From assembly GCA_016933355.1 (NCBI GenBank), contig JAFGBC010000144.1:1-17602 (forward strand): DNA of 17,602 nt. Direction: 5' to 3'. Shown piece after piece: positions 1-6,971 of this stretch; position 1 is the stretch's first letter, and the number at the start of each line of letters is the position of its first letter. The notes under the pieces were generated by a model. The model ran no database searches. It had not been told where the DNA came from and saw only the letters and a program-made list of their open reading frames with translations. The stretch comes from Candidatus Aminicenantota bacterium. Lineage in GTDB: Bacteria > Acidobacteriota > Aminicenantia > Aminicenantales > JAFGBC01. Position numbers and translations under genes: made by a program.

Positions 1-1584
1 AGCGTAGAGGTCGCCGCCACGGCCGTCGTAGATGACAAATGCGGGAAGGTCCCGGACGACGATCTTCCGGACCGCCTCCATGCCCAGCTCGGCGAAGTCG
101 ACCGTCTCGCTCGAGACGATATGGTCCTTGGCGATGAGCGCGGCGGCCCCGCCGATCGTGCCCAGGAAGATCCCGCCGTGGGCTTTGAGCGCGTCAGTCG
201 CGGCCGGGGTCCGGTTGCCCTTGCCGAGCGAAACGAGCGAGGCCCCGACCGCGAGGAAAGCGTCCATATAGCCGTCCATGCGCTGGGCGGTCGTCGGCCC
301 GAAGCTCCCCGACGCCGAGCCGTGCGGTGTCTTGGCCGGGCCGGCGTAATAGATAGGGTGGCGCTTGAAATAATCGGGGACGTCGCCGGTCTCGCGCAGG
401 ATTTTCGCCAACCGGGCATGGGCGATGTCGCGGGCGACGATCAGCGGACCGGAGAGTCTGACCAGAGTTCCGACCGTAAGGCCCCGGAGCGCGGCCAGAA
501 CATCGGCCATCGGCCGGTCGAGGTCGACGGCGACCGCGGCCGCGGGCCCGGCCGGCCGCGCGCCGTCAAGGTAGCGGGCCGGCCGCCGCTCGACCTTCTC
601 GAGGAAGACGCCTTCGGCCGTGATCTTACCCCGCAACCCGCGGTCGGCGTTGCAGGAAACGCCCAGCCCGACCGGACACGAGCCTCCGTGTCGAGGCAGC
701 CGGATGACGCGCGCCTCGTGGGCGAGCCAGCGGCCCCCGAACTGGGCGCCGAGCCCCGTTTCCCGCGCCAAACGCATCACCCGCTCTTCCCAGACCGGGT
801 CGCGGAAGGCCGCCCCTTTCCGCCCGCCTTTTTTGGGAAGCTCGTCGAGGAAGCCGGCCGAGGCCAGCTTGACCGCTTTAAGGGTCATCTCCGGCGACAG
901 CCCGCCGACGACGACGGCGATGCGGTAGGGCGGGCAGGCGGCGACGCCGATCGCCCTGATCTTCGCGGCCAGGAAGCTCTCGAGCGCTTCGTCTTCGAGC
1001 AGGGCCTTCGATTCCTGGAACAGCGCGGTTTTGTTGGACGAGCCGCCGCCCTTGGCCGCGAAGAAGAAGCGGTATTCCGCCCCTTCCACGGCTTCGATAT
1101 CGATCTGGGCCGGCAGGTTCGTCCCCGTGTTGACCTCGTCCATCACCGTGAGCGGGGCCATGATCGAATAACGCAGGTTGCGCGTGGCGTATACGCGGGC
1201 GGCGGCGGCCGCCAGGACCGCCTCATCGCGCCCGGCGGTCAGGATGCGGTGGCCGCGCCGGGCGAAGACCTGGATCGAGCCCGTGTCCTGGCAGAGCGGC
1301 AGGACGCCCTCGGCCGCGATGACCGCGTTCCGCAAGACGGCCTCGGTCACGAAGCGGTCGTTGTCCGAGGCCGCCGGGTCTTCCATGATCCGCCGCATCG
1401 CCGCCAGGAACTCCGGCTTGAGGCCGAAGGCCAGGTCGGTGAACGCCTCGCCGGCCAACGCTGCCAGCGCGCCGTCCGCGATTCGAACGGCCGGCGTGCC
1501 CCCCCGAACGGCGCGGACGCCCCCCCGGACATCGAGCCTCCGGTAGCGAGCCCGGTCCCGGCCTAAAGGAAAGACGCTCGTCAT
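1..1584 (-). CDS. Class I (Fe-S) fumarase/mesaconase, fused alpha-beta form, 3' end cut by window edge
   Basis: The frame opens with ATG at 1584 and stays open for 528 codons to base 1. E. coli FumA has 548 residues, so only about 20 C-terminal residues should be missing. The translation carries the class I 4Fe-4S ligand motifs LCQDTG (about residue 98), ACPPYRIA (about 217) and HGGSCPVGLGVSC (about 302). These are followed by the beta-domain segments HPIYYAGPAKTP, SFGPTTAQRMD, GKGNRT and HGGIFLGTIGG. The family reversibly hydrates fumarate to malate, and many members also hydrate mesaconate to (S)-citramalate. As last visible gene of a glutamate mutase/methylaspartase operon, mesaconase is the likely physiological role (inference from context; sequence alone cannot separate the substrates). 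The start overlaps the upstream stop as ATGA, with a GAGGAG ribosome site about 8 nt upstream. Cytoplasmic and expected to be oxygen-sensitive. A tartrate dehydratase assignment is less likely given the fused architecture. Confidence 0.93.
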   Translation of the reverse strand, partial: MTSVFPLGRDRARYRRLDVRGGVRAVRGGTPAVRIADGALAALAGEAFTDLAFGLKPEFLAAMRRIMEDPAASDNDRFVTEAVLRNAVIAAEGVLPLCQDTGSIQVFARRGHRILTAGRDEAVLAAAAARVYATRNLRYSIMAPLTVMDEVNTGTNLPAQIDIEAVEGAEYRFFFAAKGGGSSNKTALFQESKALLEDEALESFLAAKIRAIGVAACPPYRIAVVVGGLSPEMTLKAVKLASAGFLDELPKKGGRKGAAFRDPVWEERVMRLARETGLGAQFGGRWLAHEARVIRLPRHGGSCPVGLGVSCNADRGLRGKITAEGVFLEKVERRPARYLDGARPAGPAAAVAVDLDRPMADVLAALRGLTVGTLVRLSGPLIVARDIAHARLAKILRETGDVPDYFKRHPIYYAGPAKTPHGSASGSFGPTTAQRMDGYMDAFLAVGASLVSLGKGNRTPAATDALKAHGGIFLGTIGGAAALIAKDHIVSSETVDFAELGMEAVRKIVVRDLPAFVIYDGRGGDLYA

Positions 1585-2525
1585 TCGTAGATCTCCTCGA
1601 CGTCGATCAGGTCCTCGAAGGCCTGCTCTCCCCTCTTGCCGACCAGGCCGATGACGTAGTATTCCCTGCTCATTTGGTCGTAGCGGTACTCTTTGATCAG
1701 CCGGAAGTTCTCGATCTGCCCGCTCGAGGAGACGTGCGTTCTCGTCCCCGTGCAGGGCATCGAGTGCCCGCCGATGCCGAGGGTGTTCTCCCCGCAGGGC
1801 GCGAGCGGAACGTCCTTGGCGATGATGTCCAGGACTTTCTTTTCGAGCTGGTGGAGGTCGACGTCGGGACGTTCCTTGAAGTTGAGGACGAAGCCCTGGC
1901 GGACGTCGGAGTGGAGGGGCGGGAAGGCAATCTTGTAGTCCTCCTGGAGGACCATGCAGGTGATGTCCTCGGCCGAATGGGCCATCAGCCGGTAGCGGAT
2001 CGTCTTGTCGACGACCGTCTTGATGGCCCGGGGGAAGGGGCCGAAGACGGTCGGCCGGGCCACGATGATCTCCTCGCCGATCCCGACCAGGACTTGGGCG
2101 TTGTGGCCGAGGGCCTCGTAGATGAGGTCGAAATGCTCGACGACAACCCGCCGCTTATGGGAGACGGCCTTGGTGATCGCTTCGGCCAGCTCGTACTTCT
2201 GGCGGAACGCCAGCTCGTAGCGGGCGTCGACGTGGAAGGTGTGGCCGGAAAACGGGTCGGCCGGGGCGAAGTCGAACAGCGGCGTCGGCCGGACGTTGAT
2301 GCCCTCGTCGTCGTTGGTCAGCTCCAGGCCCGGGAACAGCCCCTTGATCAGGGTCGATTTGCCCGATCCTTCGGCGCCCAGGATGCCGATGAGGAGGTCG
2401 GTCGGGGTCAGGTATTTCTGGGCCAGCTCGGCGGCGACCATGTACAGCCGGATGCTGCCGCGCGGCGCGTAATAGGTGGCGTAAAGCAGCGTCTCGCGGT
2501 GGACAGTGGCGGGGCTGATCTTCAT
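1581..2525 (-). CDS. P-loop NTPase-like protein with C-terminal AlaRS-type second additional (SAD) domain
   Basis: 314 aa. The N-terminal two-thirds has a Walker A motif GAEGSGKST at residues 50-58 and a possible Walker B/strand RRVVVEHFD at 125-133. The C-terminal part (about 220-280) resembles the tRNA_SAD module of AlaRS/AlaX editing proteins: an amphipathic lead-in (LHQLEKKVLDIIAKDVP), then GGHSMPCTGTRTHVSSSG with H254, C258 and H264 as possible metal ligands. The usual CxxxH spacing is stretched to CxxxxxH, and no upstream HxxxH pair of a complete editing site is seen. The function is not known. Nucleotide binding is supported by the motif; tRNA deacylation is not supported. The gene follows the DUF4387 gene by 12 nt with no strong ribosome site and overlaps the fumarase start as ATGA, so it is co-translated with pathway enzymes. 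A role in enzyme maturation, activation or substrate sensing is a guess from context. Confidence 0.78.
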   Translation of the reverse strand: MKISPATVHRETLLYATYYAPRGSIRLYMVAAELAQKYLTPTDLLIGILGAEGSGKSTLIKGLFPGLELTNDDEGINVRPTPLFDFAPADPFSGHTFHVDARYELAFRQKYELAEAITKAVSHKRRVVVEHFDLIYEALGHNAQVLVGIGEEIIVARPTVFGPFPRAIKTVVDKTIRYRLMAHSAEDITCMVLQEDYKIAFPPLHSDVRQGFVLNFKERPDVDLHQLEKKVLDIIAKDVPLAPCGENTLGIGGHSMPCTGTRTHVSSSGQIENFRLIKEYRYDQMSREYYVIGLVGKRGEQAFEDLIDVEEIYE

Positions 2526-2537
2526 CCCGGAACCCGC

Positions 2538-2849
2538 TCAATAAGTCAGGCTCAGGAGCGGGGCGTGCTGCTGGGCCCCGTAGATGTCCGTCTCGCCGGC
2601 GTCGCCCGAGGGGATGGGCCGACGCAGGGTGATCTTGAGGGCGTTCGACGGCTCGAAGTAGACAATCTTGAGGATGTCCGCGACGGGCCGTTTATAGAGC
2701 GCGGCGATCTTTCTCTTGGTGATGATCCTCCGGCGGCGGAAGAGCTCGAAGTGGGCCCGGTCTTTGAACAGGATGTCCAGGGTCAGTTCGTAGGGCCCGG
2801 AGTTCTTGGAACGGATGACTTTGGCGGCGGCCGTGATGGGGCGCTTCAT
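2538..2849 (-). CDS. DUF4387 family protein
   Basis: 103 aa, small and soluble, with no signal peptide or membrane segment. It begins MKRPITAAAKVIRSKNSGPY and contains the core YELTLDILFKD, IAALYKR and KIVYFEPSNALKITLRRP that I recognise as the DUF4387 pattern. These are short proteins usually encoded directly after an AtuA/DUF1446-family gene. The ATG at 2849 overlaps the upstream stop (ATGA) and has a good AAGGAGT ribosome site, which supports this start over longer in-frame openings that run into the AtuA-like gene. The biochemical role is unknown. Gene order suggests it works with, or is a subunit of, the AtuA-like protein. The family assignment is from remembered pattern and context, not a profile search. 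Confidence 0.85.
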   Translation of the reverse strand: MKRPITAAAKVIRSKNSGPYELTLDILFKDRAHFELFRRRRIITKRKIAALYKRPVADILKIVYFEPSNALKITLRRPIPSGDAGETDIYGAQQHAPLLSLTY

Positions 2850-4249
2850 CGGGACTCCTTCCCGCCCCGCAGGCGGACCGTCCGGACCGGAAAATCGTCC
2901 GGCCGGGCCAGCGGCATCAGATGATAGACCGAGAACTCGAAGACCTCCCCCATTCTGGCATCGGAGGGCGAGAAAGGCAAGGCCAGGTTGCCGGCCGTCG
3001 CAATGCGGCCGGGATAGCCGTAGTGGAGGAGCGTCGAGCGGGTCAGGCTGCAGACCGAGTCGGCCTCGGCCTGGGTCGGCCCGACGGCCTCGATGACGAT
3101 CCCCAGCTCGTGGCCGCGGATGCGCGTCTCGGGCTCGAGGGCGCCCATGACCCCGTTTTTGCCGTAGACGTGGAAGACGACGCGGCCTTCGACCTTCTCG
3201 GCCTTGAGGATATCCTTGACCTGGGCTTGGACGCCGCTCAGGATCCCGTCGATCTCGCGGATCATGACCGGATCGCGCGTGCCGGCTACGGCGATCGTGC
3301 GGCAGCCGACCCGGCGCACGCCTTCGAGCTTGACATGGTAGGGGCCGGTCTTGACGTGGCGGCTGCCGCGGACCTCGACCTTGCCGCCGGGAAGCTCCCT
3401 GAACGAGCATCCGGTGAGGTCGAGCGCGCCGCCGGGGCCGGGCAGATGATAGGGGTCGGTCTTCTCGTAGAGGGTGTGGGCGGCCGTCGAGACCTTGGTG
3501 AAGCGGCGCTTCGGGTTGAGCGACTCGAGGACGAACGCGTCCTCCCGGAGCCGGGCGAAGGCGCAGTCGGCGCCCGACCCAGGCGTCGCCGCGATGGCCG
3601 CGCATTCGAGGATCTTGCCCATGTGAATAGCCAGGCCGGGGTCGTAGCCGAGCATGATAGGGAGGGCGGCGAAGACGGCCGGGTCGTAGCACCGCCCGGC
3701 CAGCACGACCTGGCAACCGGCGGCCAGGGCTTTCTGGATGGGCTCGACGCCCATCTGACAGACAAGATGGACCGACGCGTCGAGGGCGTCCTCGGTCAGC
3801 GGCGGGACGTAGGTCAGCGGGACGATCTCGCCCCTGCGGAGGTGTCGCCGGACGCGGTCCTTGGCGACGTCGGCGTAGATGACGCCCAATTGGAACGTGA
3901 GGCGCTCCTCGCCGGCGATTTCACGGATGATCTCCTCGCACCAGTCGACATGAGGCCGGGCGCCGCTGCCCCCGGCGCTGCCGACGACGACGGGAATGCC
4001 CAGCCGGACGCCGGCCGTCAGCATGAAGCGGAGGTCGCGCTTGACCGCCGCGCGGTCGGTGAAGGACTTCCCCGCCCCCAGATAGTAGGGGCCGGGGTCG
4101 GTCGAGCCGGCGTCGGCGCCGATGAGGTGGGGCCGGCGGCGCAGGCCTTCGCGGAACGAGCTTTCAGGAAACCCGTAGCCGAGGATGGCCGTCGCCGACA
4201 GGACCCGAAACTCCTTGTGCGGATTCTTCGCGCGCTTGCGGGCCGCCAT
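2846..4249 (-). CDS. AtuA/DUF1446-family protein (acyclic terpene utilization family), role in this pathway unknown
   Basis: 467 aa, cytoplasmic. Conserved-looking segments are GADAGSTDPGPYYLG (residues 44-58), VVVGSAGGSGARPHVD (88-102), LAGRCYDPAVFAALP (183-197), HMGKILECAAIAATPGSGADC (209-229) and a C-terminal VEAVGPTQAEAD-like stretch near 387-397. The glycine-rich loops and acidic residues suggest a metabolite- or nucleotide-binding enzyme. The family is named for the Pseudomonas terpene pathway, but members with the DAGSTDPGP motif also occur away from terpene genes. ATG 4249 is preferred because a strong AAAGGAGG site lies at 4257-4264; the longer in-frame opening only overlaps mal. It sits 2 nt after mal and overlaps the DUF4387 gene by ATGA. 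It may process a C5 acid of the methylaspartate route (mesaconate, citramalate or a CoA ester), but no step lacks an enzyme between glutamate and citramalate, so this is inference only. Confidence 0.85.
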   Translation of the reverse strand: MAARKRAKNPHKEFRVLSATAILGYGFPESSFREGLRRRPHLIGADAGSTDPGPYYLGAGKSFTDRAAVKRDLRFMLTAGVRLGIPVVVGSAGGSGARPHVDWCEEIIREIAGEERLTFQLGVIYADVAKDRVRRHLRRGEIVPLTYVPPLTEDALDASVHLVCQMGVEPIQKALAAGCQVVLAGRCYDPAVFAALPIMLGYDPGLAIHMGKILECAAIAATPGSGADCAFARLREDAFVLESLNPKRRFTKVSTAAHTLYEKTDPYHLPGPGGALDLTGCSFRELPGGKVEVRGSRHVKTGPYHVKLEGVRRVGCRTIAVAGTRDPVMIREIDGILSGVQAQVKDILKAEKVEGRVVFHVYGKNGVMGALEPETRIRGHELGIVIEAVGPTQAEADSVCSLTRSTLLHYGYPGRIATAGNLALPFSPSDARMGEVFEFSVYHLMPLARPDDFPVRTVRLRGGKESR

Positions 4250-4251
4250 GG

Positions 4252-5505
4252 TCAGGCCTCCTTTCCGTTGCGGGCGCGGAGCACGGCCAGCACGCGCTCC
4301 ATCTCGTTGCGGACGATCATGAACCCCTCGTCGAAGCCCATGCCCGGCTTGGCCAGCAGGCGCTCGGCCCGGGCGGCCAGGGCGGCGTGGACGCAGGCGC
4401 GCGCCGAGACCTCGGTCTCGTTGCAGGTCCCGCCCTGGTAGGCCTCCATGCCGTGGCGCCGGCAGTAGAGGACGGCTTCGATCGTGTTCTGGATGCCGCC
4501 CAGGTCGGGCGTCTTGATCTGGACCATATCGCAGGCTTGAGCGTTCGTGAAGTCGACGACGTCCTCGTAGGTGTTGCACCACTCGTCGGCCACGATCTTG
4601 ACGCGCGAGCCCTTGGCCCTGAGGGCGCGGCGGACGGCCGCCAGGAGCTCGATCTGGCGGGGCTTCTCCTCGGCGTCGACCGGGCCCTCGATGTAGAGCG
4701 GGAACTCGGCGGCTGCGGGCTCGAGCGTCGCCAGATAGTCGGCGACGCGGACCGGGTCGAGGCCGCGGATGAGGCCGATCGTCCCGTAGACGTCGATGTG
4801 GAGCGTCGGGACGTAGGCGGGGTCGGTCCGGACCTTGCGGATGCGGTCGGCCAGCCAGACGATGTAATCGCGCAGGATCTCCCCGTCGCGGCCGAGCTTG
4901 GTCTCGACGTTGTTGATCAGGCCGTGGGGCAGGACATCGACCCGCTTGATGATCATCTTGTCGGCGTTCGTGTAGCGGTCGTCCCCGGTCTGGCCGAAGA
5001 TGGGGACGGGCTCGGCGACGACCGGGAGGCCGTACTCCTCGCAGACGACCTCGGCCATGAGCCGGCGCTCGGCCAGGGCGCGGGCGTGGAGCAAGGCCTG
5101 GGACAGGCCGTAGCGGACGGCGGTGTGGAGGCGCTCGCCGCCGAACTCCAGCGCTTCGAAGCGGCCGGCCGTCTCCCGGAAGCGGCCGACCTCGGCCCCC
5201 TCGAGCAAGGGCTTGATCCGGGTCTCGAGGAAGGGCTTGAAGTCGGCCGTCAGGAACAGGGGGTCGCGTCCGCCCGCGCCCGAGTACTGGACCGCGGCGC
5301 AATCGCCGACGGCCAGCCGGCCGTCCTCAAGCTCGAGAAGGATGGACAGGGCCTCGCCCGCGACGCGGACAGCCTTGAATCCCGGCGTCAGCGGCCGGCC
5401 TCCGTAGACGTGGCCGTCGTGAGGCGCCCCGGCCTTGATGGCTTTCTGGTCGTCGAAGTAGAAAGCCGACGACCCGGGAACGAACAGGACTTTGGCGATC
5501 TTCAT
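4252..5505 (-). CDS. mal: Methylaspartate ammonia-lyase (3-methylaspartase)
   Basis: 417 aa, close to the 413 aa clostridial enzyme. It removes ammonia from (2S,3S)-3-methylaspartate to give mesaconate; enolase-superfamily fold, Mg-dependent, normally dimeric, cytoplasmic. All key residues known from the family are visible and fall at the same numbers as in the clostridial/Citrobacter enzymes: H194 (VLPHGLINN), metal ligands D238 (LHIDVYG), E273 (YIEGPVD) and D307 (VADEWC), Q329 and the catalytic base K331 (VQIKTPDLGG), and C361 (GTCNETE). This makes an active enzyme likely. The ATG at 5505 overlaps the glmE stop (ATGA) and has a GGGAGG ribosome site. It acts directly after glutamate mutase in the pathway, and the gene follows glmE in the operon. 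Confidence 0.98.
   Translation of the reverse strand: MKIAKVLFVPGSSAFYFDDQKAIKAGAPHDGHVYGGRPLTPGFKAVRVAGEALSILLELEDGRLAVGDCAAVQYSGAGGRDPLFLTADFKPFLETRIKPLLEGAEVGRFRETAGRFEALEFGGERLHTAVRYGLSQALLHARALAERRLMAEVVCEEYGLPVVAEPVPIFGQTGDDRYTNADKMIIKRVDVLPHGLINNVETKLGRDGEILRDYIVWLADRIRKVRTDPAYVPTLHIDVYGTIGLIRGLDPVRVADYLATLEPAAAEFPLYIEGPVDAEEKPRQIELLAAVRRALRAKGSRVKIVADEWCNTYEDVVDFTNAQACDMVQIKTPDLGGIQNTIEAVLYCRRHGMEAYQGGTCNETEVSARACVHAALAARAERLLAKPGMGFDEGFMIVRNEMERVLAVLRARNGKEA
4257..4264 (-). promoter_or_regulatory. Strong Shine-Dalgarno of the AtuA-like gene
   Basis: Reading the minus strand, AAAGGAGG lies 7 nt before ATG 4249 and is embedded in the last codons of mal. It fixes the AtuA-like start and indicates independent re-initiation rather than pure coupling. 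Confidence 0.8.
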
Positions 5506-6953
5506 TTGGGCCTCCCGATGAGCTTGCCCTTGCTGATGGCGTAGATGTCGTCGGTCACCATCTGGAAGGTGACCGGGCGCCCTTCGGCCTTGGACCGTTC
5601 CTGGAGGCGCTCCTTGTGGAAGGACGTGATGTCGTCGCCCAGGGGCAGGCTCCCCTTGGCGAAGAGTCGGATGTAACCCTCGTTGTCGCGGACGGGCAGC
5701 ACCTTCCCGCGGTTGAAGACGGAGGGCGCGAAGGGGACGTCCAGAAGGCCGCCGGCGAAGGCGCGGACGATGCCCTGGACGAGATCGTCCCCCGAGGCCG
5801 TCCGGACGGCGGACATGAGCGCGCCGACCTCGCGGCGGATGAGGTCCTTCTCCCTCTCGATGACGGCGTTGTCGGCGCAGATCCTCTGGTCGGCCATCAT
5901 GCTCAGGACCTGGCGGGTGGCCTTGAGCCCGGCCGCGTTGGCTTCCTTGGTCGGTATGCCCATGGCTTCGTGGGGCGATTTGACGATCGTCTTCTCGACC
6001 CGGGCGGCCGCGGCCACGAAGGCGCCCGTGGCGATGACGGAGAACGCCTGGGCTTCGTCCTCGGGGAAGCCGCCCATCCATTGGTGAAAGACGAGCGTCA
6101 GGTCGTAGTCCTCGAAGCCCGCCTCCCGGAAGTATGCGTCGGCCAGCTCGCGGAGCGAGGCGAGGGCGGCCAGGTCCTGGAGGACGTTGCCGCCCTGACC
6201 GTAGCCCAGGGTCAGCGACTTGACGCCCTGCTCGAGCGCCAGCAGGCCTTCGAGGATGGCGATCGTGTGGGAGATGAAGGGAGGGACCAGCGTTCCGGTC
6301 AGCGGGCCGAAAGGCTCGCGGTTGACGGCGAGGCCGTTCTCCTCGTAATAGCCGGCCAGACGGTCGACGTACTGCCAGTTGCGCAGGCACTCGCCGATCT
6401 CGACCTTCTTGGCGTAGGGAATGTTGTAGGAGATGCCGCCGCCTTCGTAGGACGTGAAGCCGCCGGCCAGGGAGATCTCGGCCAGGAGCCGGGCGTCGGG
6501 CGTTCCATGGCGGACCTGGACCGGCTTGCGGACCGCCTCGGTGACCTTGCGGCAGCCGTCGCGGCCGTGGTTCACGGCCGGGAAGCCGTTGAGGAGGGAA
6601 GTCCCGGCCGTCATGGATTTCTCGATGCCGCGGGCGGCCTCCTCGTAGCGGTTCTGGCGCGTGTAGGCGTCGATCGTCGTCGGCAGGAGGTCGGCCGTGC
6701 CCTCGGTCTCCAGATAGCGGAGGAGCCGGATGTGATCGTCGATGAGCGCGACGCCGGCCCGGGGCTGGATCAGGGTCCGGCCCGAGGCCTTGGCGCGGCT
6801 CATAACTTTGGCGAAGTTCTTGTCCTCGGGGATCGTGCGCTGGTAGCGCAGTCCGTCCTCGATGTCGGCGACGTCCCGGCCGGTCGGCCAGGCGTCGAGG
6901 ACGGCCCGGCGCTGGGCCAGGAAGTCCTTCCAGTCCAGGCGATTCGATGTCAT
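5502..6953 (-). CDS. glmE: Glutamate mutase (methylaspartate mutase) epsilon subunit
   Basis: 483 aa from the chosen start, the same length as clostridial GlmE. It forms the TIM-barrel catalytic subunit of coenzyme-B12 glutamate mutase, interconverting L-glutamate and (2S,3S)-3-methylaspartate with GlmS. The substrate-binding arginine claw and nearby catalytic residues are present with a uniform offset of one from Clostridium cochlearium: R65 (QPRAG), R99, R148 (QVRHGTPDA), E170 (SYEGGG), Y176, Y180 and K325. Two earlier in-frame ATGs (6968, 6965) exist, but ATG 6953 has GAGGA at 5 nt spacing and gives the family length, so I use it. An 18-nt gap separates it from glmL; its stop overlaps the mal start (ATGA). 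Cytoplasmic, radical enzyme, expected to be oxygen-labile through its cofactor. Confidence 0.98.
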   Translation of the reverse strand: MTSNRLDWKDFLAQRRAVLDAWPTGRDVADIEDGLRYQRTIPEDKNFAKVMSRAKASGRTLIQPRAGVALIDDHIRLLRYLETEGTADLLPTTIDAYTRQNRYEEAARGIEKSMTAGTSLLNGFPAVNHGRDGCRKVTEAVRKPVQVRHGTPDARLLAEISLAGGFTSYEGGGISYNIPYAKKVEIGECLRNWQYVDRLAGYYEENGLAVNREPFGPLTGTLVPPFISHTIAILEGLLALEQGVKSLTLGYGQGGNVLQDLAALASLRELADAYFREAGFEDYDLTLVFHQWMGGFPEDEAQAFSVIATGAFVAAAARVEKTIVKSPHEAMGIPTKEANAAGLKATRQVLSMMADQRICADNAVIEREKDLIRREVGALMSAVRTASGDDLVQGIVRAFAGGLLDVPFAPSVFNRGKVLPVRDNEGYIRLFAKGSLPLGDDITSFHKERLQERSKAEGRPVTFQMVTDDIYAISKGKLIGRPK

Positions 6954-6958
6954 GGTGG

Positions 6959-6963
6959 TCCTC
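6959..6963 (-). promoter_or_regulatory. Shine-Dalgarno deciding the glmE start
   Basis: GAGGA on the minus strand, 5 nt before ATG 6953. The upstream ATGs at 6968 and 6965 have at most an AAGG directly against them, which is too close to serve as their site. Confidence 0.65.
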
Positions 6964-6971
6964 ATCATCCT

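Noticed and set aside
121..1566. Long plus-strand open frame opposite the fumarase gene
   Set aside because: Arg/Asp/Gly-rich composition without domains. The minus strand encodes a clear fumarase here, so this is a high-GC antisense shadow.
2846..5302. Long in-frame extension of the AtuA-like gene through mal
   Set aside because: Same argument: the upstream part is a shadow of mal, and ATG 4249 has a strong AAAGGAGG site.
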